This document shows, piece after piece, positions 9,877 through 19,810 of a stretch of 29,907 nt of DNA; the stretch's first letter is position 1, and each line of letters begins with the position of its first letter. A program made the translations under genes and the position numbers. Under the pieces are notes generated by a model that worked only from the letters and a program-made list of their open reading frames with translations, did no database searches and was not told where the DNA came from. Source of the DNA: Smittium culicis (taxonomy: Eukaryota; Kickxellomycota; Harpellomycetes; Harpellales; Legeriomycetaceae); assembly GCA_001970855.1 (NCBI GenBank), contig LSSN01005705.1, forward strand, positions 1-29,907, written 5' to 3'.

Positions 9877-11964
9877 TTATGTTGGAGTAAAACTAGGGTC
9901 ATCATTATCCTTAGATAGTAAACTCAAGATGAATGAAAAGTGGCGAAGGAAAGGGCGGAGATTCCATTCGGAAGTGACATAATAAGGTTCACCTGAGTAG
10001 TAGCTGCTTCTAGGGTTATGCTGGGAGTTGCTGCGTACGATGATACGAGGGCTTTCGTCATTTAGTTCAGTAGCCGAGTTTCTAGAATTCATTCTAGTTC
10101 TGCTTGAGATCGAGTTTGATGAGCTGTTTAAGTGCGAGATTGCGAGGATTGAGACAAAAACGAATATTATAGCACCGATCATGAGCTTTGACATGGAGAT
10201 CATAAGAGGCTGAATTGACTGAGAGTTGCTGTTGTCGGGTGTAGAGGCCTTTATGATGCTACGTCTTCCTCTAGAAGTGGACTGGGATGGTACAGCGGTA
10301 GACGACGAAACAATAGTATTTTCGAGGTTTGTAATATCAAATTCGTTGTTGGATTGGAACACTGATATGATGGGGTTAAGAGTTTCAAGAAGTTTTTTAT
10401 TTTTAGATTTTTTTAGCGAGTCAATGAATGAACCAGATTCAGAGCTGTTTGATAAGTAAGATTCTAGTATCACAAGAAAGTCGGATTTAGCAAGGTTTAC
10501 AGCCAGTTCCAGAACTTGGCTTTCCTGCGTAGAGGAGCTGGTATTTTGGTTGTTATGAGTGTCGTTTAGCTTTTTCCAAAAGTTGCTAATCATGATAAAT
10601 TCGTTAGGGGGAATTTTAGAAAAGAGGCTAGATAGATTGAACGTGAGAGGGGTATTTTTAGAGTTAGAGCTATTTGATGGGTGTGATATTTGAAAATCAA
10701 TGAGTTCGCCGGAGGTGTTTGTAGGGAGGATGGCGTTGTTTATTGAGGAGAAGTTATTTTCATAGTGTTCAATTATTTCTCGGGAGGTTTCTAGTTCTTT
10801 GTTAAGGTGCTCAATATTGAATTTGTAATCTTGAATTTCGTTTTGGGATTGGGCGAGTTTTTCATAAATTATTTTAGTTTCAGTGAGTTTGCGTTCCATT
10901 TCTTTAGATTTTGAAAGAGCGATTTCAGCAGATTTTTGGAATTTTAGTTTCTCCGAAATGTTAGATTCCAGGTAGGCTTGAAGTTCATTTTTTTCGTTAA
11001 TATGGATTAGGATTTCATTGACAAGCTTTTCAATTTTAGAGGATTGGTTTTCTAGCTTTTTTCTGAGTTTTTCTTTGTGGGCTTCGCTGTTGCTAACTTT
11101 TAAAGCGAGTCTTTGAAATTCGTCCTCCATAATTTTTAATTCTTCTTCAGTGGATTTGGATTTCTTTAGATGTTCCAGTCGGGTAAACAAGTTGTTCATT
11201 TGAAGTTTATCTTGTTTTATGGTTTCAATTAATTTTTTTTGAGCAGCTTGGTTTTCTATCGTAGAAATTTCAAGTTCTCTTTGGAAGGAGATATTTTTAG
11301 TTTGAAGTTTATCGAGTTCTAGTTTTAAATCGTCTTTTTCTTTAATTAATTTATTTATTTCAGAGTCGTTATTTGAGTATTTTGAGCCAGTATCTGATCT
11401 AAAGCTGTCTGTTCTCCTTCTGTTGAGAGGGCTTGTTCTTTCTATAGAATTTAGTTTTCGATAAGGGGAAAGTTGGTTTTCGAGATGTTTAGAATAAGGG
11501 AAAGAATTTTGAGGTGGCGAATTAAGAGCGCCGGATACGTTGTAATTGTTTTGAGAGGATTGTGTAGTATTGCTGGTATAGACTGTTCTAGGAATAGAAG
11601 AGCTAGAGTTGTCGAGATTATTTAACTGGGGGGCGGAGCTATTCTGTGGGAGGGATAGTTGAATATCGTTTTGGCGGGAATGGGAGTCAAAATTATTAGC
11701 AGAGGAAAAATTAGCGAAGCTATTGCTACTCTTATTTACGTCGTGGGTTTCATAGACGTTTATAATGAAATCAATATCACTTTTTGACAGCATTTTATTC
11801 GCGTCGTCAGAAATAAGGGTATTAAGTTTTGATTCTACTTCAGGCTCCATGGGGACATTATTCTGTTTGGCATAATTGAACAACAACGAAAGCACATGTG
11901 CTGTTGGAACCTTATCAACAGCATCCAATAAAAAAGAAAAATCTAGATCAGTATCGGAGGCCAT
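9877..11964 (-). CDS. Unrecognised coiled-coil protein with a near-C-terminal membrane segment
   Basis: I do not recognise a family. I take the ATG at 11962-11964 (MASDTDLDFSFLLDAVD), giving 695 residues; the open frame extends four codons upstream only through a TTG. The N-terminus (about 1-75) looks like a small folded helical domain. It is followed by a Ser/Asn-rich linker to about 200, then a coiled coil of roughly 200-400 rich in Glu, Lys and Leu. Another low-complexity stretch follows. One hydrophobic segment (MIGAIIFVFVSILAISHL, about residues 595-612, encoded near 10129-10182) probably crosses a membrane, leaving about 83 residues after it. The layout resembles golgin-like or contact-site tethers, but that is inference only. 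It is convergent with the TBC Rab-GAP; neighbouring eukaryotic genes need not be related. Confidence 0.85.
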   Translation of the reverse strand: MASDTDLDFSFLLDAVDKVPTAHVLSLLFNYAKQNNVPMEPEVESKLNTLISDDANKMLSKSDIDFIINVYETHDVNKSSNSFANFSSANNFDSHSRQNDIQLSLPQNSSAPQLNNLDNSSSSIPRTVYTSNTTQSSQNNYNVSGALNSPPQNSFPYSKHLENQLSPYRKLNSIERTSPLNRRRTDSFRSDTGSKYSNNDSEINKLIKEKDDLKLELDKLQTKNISFQRELEISTIENQAAQKKLIETIKQDKLQMNNLFTRLEHLKKSKSTEEELKIMEDEFQRLALKVSNSEAHKEKLRKKLENQSSKIEKLVNEILIHINEKNELQAYLESNISEKLKFQKSAEIALSKSKEMERKLTETKIIYEKLAQSQNEIQDYKFNIEHLNKELETSREIIEHYENNFSSINNAILPTNTSGELIDFQISHPSNSSNSKNTPLTFNLSSLFSKIPPNEFIMISNFWKKLNDTHNNQNTSSSTQESQVLELAVNLAKSDFLVILESYLSNSSESGSFIDSLKKSKNKKLLETLNPIISVFQSNNEFDITNLENTIVSSSTAVPSQSTSRGRRSIIKASTPDNSNSQSIQPLMISMSKLMIGAIIFVFVSILAISHLNSSSNSISSRTRMNSRNSATELNDESPRIIVRSNSQHNPRSSYYSGEPYYVTSEWNLRPFLRHFSFILSLLSKDNDDPSFTPT

Positions 11965-12915
11965 GATAGAGGGCAAGCGTGGCAGGGGTCTCGGTTCGCA
12001 GAAAAAGGGTAGAGCAAGATTAAGGGTTCGTGATAATATCTAAAAGAACAAAGGGGAGCGTCAGGCGCAAAGTGTATGTAGCAATAAAGGAAAGGGTGTA
12101 CGAAGTTAAGAAGAGGAGAGGATAGTGGTTGGTATTGATTAAACGAGGCTCTACTATAAAGTAGACAGAATTGGTGCGAGTTGAAATAAAAATAAAGGCT
12201 ATTGCCAGAGCTGTGACCTTTAAATTTGGCTAATAAATGCGGCGACAGAATGTTCTACGCTTAAAAAGCATTTAATAGGATCGTTTTTAGAGCATAAGAG
12301 TTCTGCGGCGTCTCCTTAAACGCTGCCCGGCTATAGGCTGCTTTATTTCTATCATTTCCCAGGCAATTAATTTGACACTTATTACTAATTTTAACAGCGA
12401 ATCGCTACTAATCCTGGTAGGCCAATAGAAGTCCTCGTCTAATTATACACTGTAGGACTTTCGCTATTTCTCCTGTTTATTGGCGCATTTTTAGTTAAGC
12501 ATAGAGCTTCACTTTTCAAACTATTTATCCGGAAACGTGATTTGCTATTCATGTTTATCTAGCACCTAATTAGTTCATCATCTGTGATCCATTCGCTAAT
12601 TATCTGTATCACCTGAATCCGGCAGCTTATAACTGATAGTAATAAATGTAATCTGGCTACATATATAAATATTAGTATGCTCCAATTAATGGGCTGTATC
12701 TTCAAAATCTACAAATGAGATGGCCAATGATTTCTTCCTTCTTGCTTTCTTGGGTCGGGAATGGCTATATTGATTAGCTATAGGCCAGTATTGTTGACGC
12801 ATTTCCTTACCATGCAAATCAGTATTTTTACCTGTCTACTTTTAGTATTAGGGATTTATTTCTGGTTAATACTGGTGCAATGATGCCTAAGATTTTCATG
12901 CAAATATGTATTTAA

Positions 12916-13103
12916 TCTTTTCCTAACTGACCTCTTAAAAAAATTGAAGTTATTAATTCGTTTACGATTTATAAGCAAATTTGTTTTTTGCTGTTAGAAT
13001 ACAATAAACCAATTATTTATAAGGTCTTGGAATTAAAGAATTTTAACTGAGCATAGCTGGCTATATTTTGTGGGTCAAAAATAATCTACCGCCCGCGAAA
13101 GGG
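12916..13103 (+). mobile_element. piggyBac-like MITE, copy 1 (188 bp)
   Basis: A short non-coding element bounded by TTAA on both sides (12912-12915 and 13104-13107). Its right end reads CTACCGCCCGCGAAAGGG before TTAA. It matches, in reverse complement, the element at 20491-20679 along its length, with shared blocks such as TTGGAATTAAAGA and GTGGGTCAAAAATA. The left end (TCTTTTCC) is more decayed than the right. A TTAA target site with a CCCTTTC-type terminus is the hallmark of piggyBac-superfamily elements. There is no coding capacity, so it would have moved only with a transposase from elsewhere. Confidence 0.75.
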
Positions 13104-13975
13104 TTAATTCAGTTCTTAAATTATCGATGATGCTTTTTTTTTAGCAAATTTTAGATTAATAAGCTTCTATTTGCCTTTTTAGAAAAACCCTTAGCTAATC
13201 CAACTGCATTTACTCCGTAAGCTCCCAGATTCTTATATCTCGTAAAATTATTTTCATACAAGTACCGTATCTTAACTTGAAATATAAAACTACTGTATTA
13301 TCATGTTTCGTGATTGACTCGTACTGAATTTTAGTTTACAAAATATCTCCTGACTAATCAATGAAAAAATCCAAGTTTCTGGTAACCGTAGCTAGTTTGT
13401 AGATTTTTTGCAATTCCTGATTTGTCTACAAAACTCCAGAGTGAAAACATCAGCATTCGTTCGTTTCGTTTGATAACTACATCTACTAAATTTACTGGCT
13501 TTCCAATCTCAACATCCTCTGATAATTCCCAAGACATCTGTGCTTTTATACGATTACCATTTTAATTAAAAATCTACTCTTGATAAAAGTATTTGATAAC
13601 TGTAATTAGCAAAAAATTATCCTATCAATTTACATTCCAAATATAAATTTGTGATAATTAGCTGAGTTTACATATATATTTCTTTCAAGGCTAGTCAGCT
13701 GAATACCATCATTTATATTTACAATTAATATAATATATAGCTGTTTATTCCATAAATCCAATCGTCATCCAGATATTTACAATCGCTACCCTATTTAATC
13801 TGTACATAAATCCCAATATTTAGTCAACCAAATATTCGCAATTTTCATTTACCTGATCTCCCGCAGTAAAAAATATTTATTACATCATAAATACAAGAAA
13901 AAATCAAATTAGCTATACATGGTGGTTAAATTGCTTATTTTACAATCCCGCATTCTAATACCATCCATACTTATA

Positions 13976-13984
13976 CCCCCCCCC
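13976..13984. repeat. C9 homopolymer
   Basis: Nine C in a row followed by TCCCTC in an AT-rich intergenic stretch. No associated gene. Confidence 0.85.
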
Positions 13985-16342
13985 TCCCTCACGTATTAAT
14001 AAACCCTTTCTATGAATTAAAAAATGAAAATTTGAGTGTGAGAGGGGTTAGCTAAAACAAGATTAGAAAGTATTCTTATTTCTCATAAAAACTCCCTACT
14101 TTCCTAAATTATCTATCTAATATTCCTATTTTATAATCAAGTTGACTTTCAGCTTATTTTGTAATGAAAATAAATAAATATTAGCATGGAAATTATCTTT
14201 TAATAAAACTTTAGTTTTTAATTCGGCGAAATATATACATTATAAAAGAGATTAAGAGTATTTTTAGCCACTTTTTTATCGCAGTCATTCTCAAAAAAAT
14301 CTGTAAAAAACTTGATTATCACTTAATATTCCACTTAAATTCCATAAATATTGCTTATCAAACGATAAAAAGTCCTATTTTCCATTCACTTTTTTTGCAA
14401 AGATACATAATAATAATAGCCATTTCTTCAAAAAATTTATGTCTAATATGTATTTTCCATTCATAATAAATATGCGAATTATTCTCTGTTAAATTAATTC
14501 ATACTGTTGTCCCATTTACAAATTCTGTACTAGACGACTGATTTTTTCATTTGGCTAATACATTCTTATTGCAATCTATTTCATCCTTTTTTATTGCTTG
14601 CCATAATCTCCATTAGATCCAACTATAATAAGAGCAAATATATATGCAAACAATTAACTTCATAAACGTACTAGTCGTATCACTCCCCTCCTCTATAAAA
14701 AAAATGAGGCGTTTTCGGATACACAAAGTATATATATCATAATTTCATTCATATTTTTTATATACTCTTATCCTATTTTCAATTCTCATGCTACTAATTA
14801 CATTTTAACTCATTTTTATATTTTCAACTTTTTTGTAAAAGCAAATGATCTGAAAATTTTTTTATTTTTATGAAATTTTATCCAAAAAATAATTTGAATA
14901 GGATAAACATCAACCCTTGGGATTAAAAATTGCGACAATTATAATTTATCCAAGTAATATATATTTTTTAACTGGTACACATCTAATCATTAAAAAGTTT
15001 AATCGTATTTGGACTTGAGAAGTAATAGTAAATACTAAATTTGGAGCTGCAGGTTAATTAATTCCATATCTACTATGATTCTAAGCCCAAACAACTTGGC
15101 GAGACTTTATTAAAATTTTATTTAATTATTTTAAAACAATTAAATATTTGGATATAGAACTGAATGCTTTTGTCCCTTTCTTTGTTGAAAAGTTGCCTCT
15201 TATCTCCTTTATTTAAGTAGCAGAGTTTAGAATGAATGTCTTTGATCAAGTTGATATTTTTTATTCGCTCGATTAAAAATGGATTCCAAATGGAAACTAT
15301 GAATAAAATGAATCTCACAAATCAATGAATTTATAATTTCATTAGAATTCTTCAAAGAAACGCTATATCAATTTATTATTATTATTATTTTGGAAATTAA
15401 ATAATCGCTAGCATAGTTAAATAGAATAAAATCGAAAAATATATTATTTTTTTTTAAAAAAAAGGTTGCCGCATAATAAAACGGCTATAGATGCGAATAT
15501 TATTCCGAAGAAAACTCATCTTGGTAACAAATAAAAATAAGCAGTATTAGTTTTTATTTCCATCGTAGTTAAATATTTTAATAATTAGATTAGATGATTT
15601 AATGAAAATTAAAGCTTCATTTAATATTCTTCCTTTAATTTCACTCGATTATGAGGACAGAAGAGGCAGCATTTTTTAATAGATTAAATTTACTAGCTCA
15701 AAAATTTTATGAAATTTAGCTGCTTAATAAATAGCTATATGTAGTTCAACTAATACCACTTTAATATTTTTTTGCTACAGATTATATATTTTTATTTTAA
15801 TCTTTCAAATCTTTCCTACCACACCTCACAAGGTTGGTATTTATTATGATAAATTATGGGTAATCTATAAGATCTTTATTTTTATTTATACGAGGGATTC
15901 TTTTTATTTTATGTCTCAAAGTAAATTAGTATTACTATAACTAATAACTAGCATTTATTGATCTGGTAGGGTGACAGAAGTATGTTGGTTGTTGATAAAT
16001 AATATTTTACGATTTAGATGTTTATAAATATAACTTTGTATTCATTCAAGTTAACTAAATAAACCTGTCAGGCCCAAAAATAGTACCAAATTAAAAAGTA
16101 CATAAATAGCATAAATTAGTCCAATTTTATTAAAAAAAGAGCATACATAATCTTTTAACACATAATAAATTCAAAGCTAATTTAATAAATATAAATATAA
16201 AAGTTCCTTTTCATATTAATCAATAATATTTCTATGCTTTGTAAATTGAAATAGTTAATACCAATAGCATATCATCATACCGAAATGCTCGCTTCTATGA
16301 TAACCTCTATTATCGTTTGTCCTAGAACCTCTACAATATACA

Positions 16343-16388
16343 TAATGGAATCTAGACACTTCATTTTGCATTAGCCTAGATTCCATTA
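16343..16388. repeat. 13-bp perfect inverted repeat (hairpin)
   Basis: Left arm TAATGGAATCTAG (16343-16355) and right arm CTAGATTCCATTA (16376-16388) are perfect reverse complements around a 20-nt loop. The match extends a few bases further out with one indel. It lies about 460 bp upstream of the glycosyltransferase gene. It could be a transposon footprint or chance in AT-rich DNA. Confidence 0.7.
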
Positions 16389-16811
16389 ATGCTAAAGTAT
16401 ACTATTAACTTTTTTTAACCCGCAATTTCAATTATTATCTTTTTCCATTAAATTCAATTTCAGAAAAATGGATAGACAGTTTACCAATAGTTAGCTCAAA
16501 AAAAAAAAGTAAATTAGTTGATTGATGGTAGAATCCTAGCAATTTCTCTCACAGCCAATAGCACTGAAAAAAAAAGGACTGGAAATGAAGCAAATATAAA
16601 TTTTATTTAGCTGATATACTTGTGCTTTAGGAAAAAAAAGGAAATAAATATTTTAGTATTTCTACACCATTGAAAAAAGTGGCTATACATCTTTTTAAAG
16701 CTTTTGAATGAGCAATGCATTTATTAATTGGATTTTATATATTTTCTTTTAAATGATACATTTTGTTTTTATTTTTTTTTTAGTCATTATATATTAATTC
16801 AGAGAATTTAC

Positions 16812-16847
16812 ATGGGAGTAAGGCTAAATAAAAGTAAACTTGCTTAG
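16812..16847 (+). CDS. Upstream ORF before the glycosyltransferase (11 codons)
   Basis: ATG at 16812 opens an 11-residue frame (MGVRLNKSKLA) ending TAG at 16845-16847, one base before the main ATG at 16849. If it lies in the transcript leader it would be the first AUG met by scanning ribosomes and could damp translation of the downstream gene. Whether the transcript starts upstream of it is unknown. The GTAAGG inside it could alternatively be a splice donor. Confidence 0.35.
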   Translation: MGVRLNKSKLA

Positions 16848-16848
16848 A

Positions 16849-17772
16849 ATGCGTGGCATATTCACAAATAAATTATTATACAGCCTGATTGTTGTGTGTA
16901 CATTTGTTGCACTAGTTAGATCAACATTAAGTGAAGATGAGAGCATAATTAACTTACTAGATAGTGAAAAGGATTTATACAGTTTCTCACATGAATTACG
17001 AGAATTTTATTCTGATACAGAAAATAACGGATATAAACCAGAGAGCTTGACTATAGACGACATATTTCCTATTAGAACGTACAAGCACGAAGGGTTCAAT
17101 GGGACATTTATCAAACCACCAGAAAAGAAAAGAAATAGCTTGTTGGAGCTCAAAGACGATTATTTAACAATGGTTCCTATGAACAAAAATGAGGACATAG
17201 AATGGGTTAAAAACATGTATTCAGATATGAACATGGTTACAATTTGCGACAGCGAAGATAAGCGTAAAGGTTGCGATGTGACGCTGAAAAAATCGTATCC
17301 ATACGAAGAATTGCCGAAAAAAACTCTTGAAATGTTCAAAATGCTGTGTAGAAATCAGCATGATTACAAAGTCTACGCAAAAATCGATTTTGATACTTTC
17401 ATCAGCAAGGAGTATATATATAAAGTATTTAAGTATATGATTGACAACTATAACAAGCGAATATACTTTGGTGACCCAATGAACAAAAACGACCAGAGTA
17501 ATGGAGTGGCTATGAATGGAAAATTTTATGCGTTTACTAGTACAGTTCTTGCAGATTTCTGCAGCTGCAACGTACCTGTGCCCCCAAAAGGCCTTGAAGA
17601 TATGTGGTTTGGTTACGCCTTATCCAAATGCTACCAAAATAAAAACATAGACGTATCGTCCCAGTTACTTTACTACAAATCAAAAGAAGATCTTATTCAC
17701 CACAAAGAATATAAAAAAAAGTCTGTAGACTTTCAGGTTGGCCGCAAAGTGCTACTGAAGCAGAAGAAGTAA
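16849..17772 (+). CDS. GT31-like glycosyltransferase, type II membrane protein
   Basis: A 307-residue protein starting MRGIFTNKLL; the open frame extends three codons upstream only via TTG, so I use the ATG at 16849. Residues 9-23 form a hydrophobic signal anchor, giving a type II membrane protein with a lumenal catalytic domain, presumably in the Golgi or ER. Features typical of the beta-1,3-glycosyltransferase family GT31 are YEELPKKTLEMFKML before the nucleotide-sugar site, a DxD-type metal motif (KIDFDTF, Asp180/Asp182), a FGDP stretch, and GLEDMWFG (Glu250/Asp251) matching the conserved E-D motif near the C-terminal end. It is compact and the similarity is moderate, so donor and acceptor sugars cannot be named. 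The tail is Lys-rich (LLKQKK). It is convergent with the acetyltransferase gene. Confidence 0.8.
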   Translation: MRGIFTNKLLYSLIVVCTFVALVRSTLSEDESIINLLDSEKDLYSFSHELREFYSDTENNGYKPESLTIDDIFPIRTYKHEGFNGTFIKPPEKKRNSLLELKDDYLTMVPMNKNEDIEWVKNMYSDMNMVTICDSEDKRKGCDVTLKKSYPYEELPKKTLEMFKMLCRNQHDYKVYAKIDFDTFISKEYIYKVFKYMIDNYNKRIYFGDPMNKNDQSNGVAMNGKFYAFTSTVLADFCSCNVPVPPKGLEDMWFGYALSKCYQNKNIDVSSQLLYYKSKEDLIHHKEYKKKSVDFQVGRKVLLKQKK

Positions 17773-18643
17773 ACAACATATACCTTATATTTAGTTATTT
17801 GTTCAATATTTTATCTGTTAAAGTGTTTTATCAGCTATAAAAAACTACTAAACATATAGCATCATATTTTTTAATGTTATTTATTCATGTTGACTTTAAA
17901 ATTGCTAAATAAATTACAAAAATTTTAAAAATGACTTTGGTTTTTTATTTCAACAAAATATAAATTAGTATAGCTGCTAGTGTCTTATCCTTTCTGCTTT
18001 TCTGGTAGCCATGAGGAATAGACGATGTTTATATCTACATACAATCTTTTTTTAAAATTTAGTTAATAAAATTTAACCAAATAATATTTAGTATGTAATT
18101 TACTATATAATATTTAGTATGTAATTTACTATATAAGATTAATATTCCAAATAAGACTACTTGAAATTGAAGCCATCAATATACCTATATTTTTATTTTA
18201 AATTATGCATTTAATAAGAGTGTAAATATTGTCGATATAGACGATTTTATTGGTATTGAACAGCGAACTTGTGACATTTATTTTAACCTTTATTTTCAAG
18301 TTTAATTTTATTTACACAATTTTTTTTTTTTAGTTTTTGCATAGCCCATAAATGTTAAACTACTAGTGATTCCAAGCAATATAAACTTATAAATATTGTC
18401 CACATATTATTTTAATAATAACGCCAAACTGTTTATTTTTGGATAAATAACGAAAAATAAAAACAGAAACGAACATATAATTTATTTGGTAAAAAACATC
18501 TAATCTTATTATGGAATAGTTTATAATTAGGGCAGATATTTAAAAGTGGCTGAGAGATATGATAATGTGGGTAAAAAATAGACAAATATAAAATTGGTAT
18601 AAATATTTCTATAATTTAACAGCTGAAAAAGTTCGTGAACAAG
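17773..18643. other. Convergent intergenic region
   Basis: About 870 bp between the 3' ends of the glycosyltransferase (+) and acetyltransferase (-) genes. AT-rich, with an AATAAA near 17908 that could serve the glycosyltransferase transcript and a perfect 26-bp tandem duplication at 18081-18132. No gene seen. Confidence 0.55.
18081..18132. repeat. 26-bp perfect tandem duplication
   Basis: Two identical 26-base units (each beginning ATAATATTTAGTATG) at 18081-18106 and 18107-18132, followed by the first four bases of a third. Perfect identity suggests a recent duplication, probably replication slippage. Confidence 0.9.
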
Positions 18644-19810
18644 TTAGACAAAAGACACTTGTTCGTTTAGAAGCCATTCAACTTTTTCATCCGAAGTTTT
18701 ATCGAAAAGGGATAAACAAGGGATACTCTTTTTCATTAATTTAGAGTTTACATTGAAATTTTGAATTAATTTGTCAGTGTATTCAGGGTAAAAGTTCCAA
18801 AACTCGACCTTGGAAAGGTTAAAATCTTTAGCTTCTTTTAATGCGGCTTTGACCAAAGGTACAACGTCATCGCTCGAATTAATTCTTGTTCTCAAGACCA
18901 GGATGGAGTTTTCTTTAAATCTATGAGTCCATATAATAAAGCTAGGGCAGGAAATGTCTTGTTTTGTATCAGAAGCTGTTTGCTCCAGTTTTGATTTCAA
19001 GATAAGCGGAGATATATTTCCATTGTTTACAATGGCACCATAAAACACAGGGACCTTAGTGACGTTTAGACAATTTTTAGCTTCAAAATTATCTCTGACA
19101 TTTCTCCATTCATAATGAGTAAATTCAGGGACAACAGAAACTAAAGTCGAGTCGGTTATTGGAGATCTTTGCATTTCTTTTAACAGTACATTAGAGTCGG
19201 CTTTTGCAAGAATTGAAGCGAATTCTTTATCAAAAAAGTAAGCTTCTGTTGAAGTAGAATTCATGTTTTCTTGGTTATAATTTTTATCAACAGGTATTAT
19301 TGTAGATATCAATTTATATGCATCCCAACCACATCTTCCATAAAAATTTTCACCGACATCAGAATGTAGCATAGAAACCTTGGACAACTTTGACATTTCT
19401 TTTTGAGCCAACTCCAGCATTCTTTTTCCATATCCTTTTCCTCTGTGCTCATTTGTACAGGTGTAAACTGGAATGTTAAGACTATCAACAATTTCAACTT
19501 GTGCTGAGCCACATCTTTTAACAAAAGCCGGTCTTTTTATGGTTTCAAATTGAGAGAAAAATTCTAAGCTATCTGAACAAGTTTCATCGGGGTTTATGAG
19601 GTCAGCCTTTTTCCCAAATATCCAAGTAATTAAATTTTCCTTAATAAAATCTAAGCTTTCAAGTAAAGACTCTCTTTTTTGCCAAGTTTCGATATCCATA
19701 ATGTCCCTTCCCCATTCTTGAAATGAGGCTTCCCTGGTTTTTAAAATTTGGTCCCTTGTAGAAGCTTTAACTAGGACAAATTCGCTTAAATCAATCCTGT
19801 GTTCGCTCAT
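18644..19810 (-). CDS. LYC1: LYC1-like GNAT N-acetyltransferase
   Basis: A 388-residue protein resembling fungal LYC1, an acetyl-CoA-dependent lysine N6-acetyltransferase of lysine catabolism (named from Yarrowia). The start at 19810 is an ATG giving MSEHRIDLSEF. An N-terminal stretch with EWG (32-34) and WQKRE (43-47) is typical of this group. GNAT motif A, the acetyl-CoA pyrophosphate-binding loop, is EHRGKGYGKRM (121-131). The next conserved block is HSDVGENFYGRCGW (149-162), characteristic of LYC1-like proteins. The C-terminal half carries a second LYC1-type domain (THYEWRNVRDNF, 231-242). Probably soluble and cytoplasmic. Free-lysine specificity is assumed from the family and not shown by the sequence; other small amines are possible. 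No truncation or intron is apparent. Confidence 0.85.
   Translation of the reverse strand: MSEHRIDLSEFVLVKASTRDQILKTREASFQEWGRDIMDIETWQKRESLLESLDFIKENLITWIFGKKADLINPDETCSDSLEFFSQFETIKRPAFVKRCGSAQVEIVDSLNIPVYTCTNEHRGKGYGKRMLELAQKEMSKLSKVSMLHSDVGENFYGRCGWDAYKLISTIIPVDKNYNQENMNSTSTEAYFFDKEFASILAKADSNVLLKEMQRSPITDSTLVSVVPEFTHYEWRNVRDNFEAKNCLNVTKVPVFYGAIVNNGNISPLILKSKLEQTASDTKQDISCPSFIIWTHRFKENSILVLRTRINSSDDVVPLVKAALKEAKDFNLSKVEFWNFYPEYTDKLIQNFNVNSKLMKKSIPCLSLFDKTSDEKVEWLLNEQVSFV

Larger units (their letters stand above)
11965..16848. other. Long intergenic region, mostly AT-rich
   Basis: About 4.9 kb with no supported gene apart from a short uORF at 16812-16847. The first 400 bases, upstream of the minus-strand coiled-coil gene, are less AT-rich and probably carry its promoter. 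It contains a piggyBac-like MITE (12916-13103), a C9 run (13976-13984), A/T homopolymers and a 13-bp inverted repeat (16343-16388). A 66-codon minus-strand frame at 15118-15318 has no recognisable features. Confidence 0.6.

Noticed and set aside
11965..11976. Four extra N-terminal codons on the coiled-coil gene
   Set aside because: They begin with TTG; the ATG at 11964 in good context (ATCATGGCC) is the better start.
12240..12340. Possible structured RNA in a more GC-rich stretch upstream of the coiled-coil gene
   Set aside because: No tRNA, 5S or U6 sequence signature could be found by reading.
15118..15318. 66-codon minus-strand frame as a gene
   Set aside because: No recognisable motif, no neighbours and AT-biased composition; likely chance.
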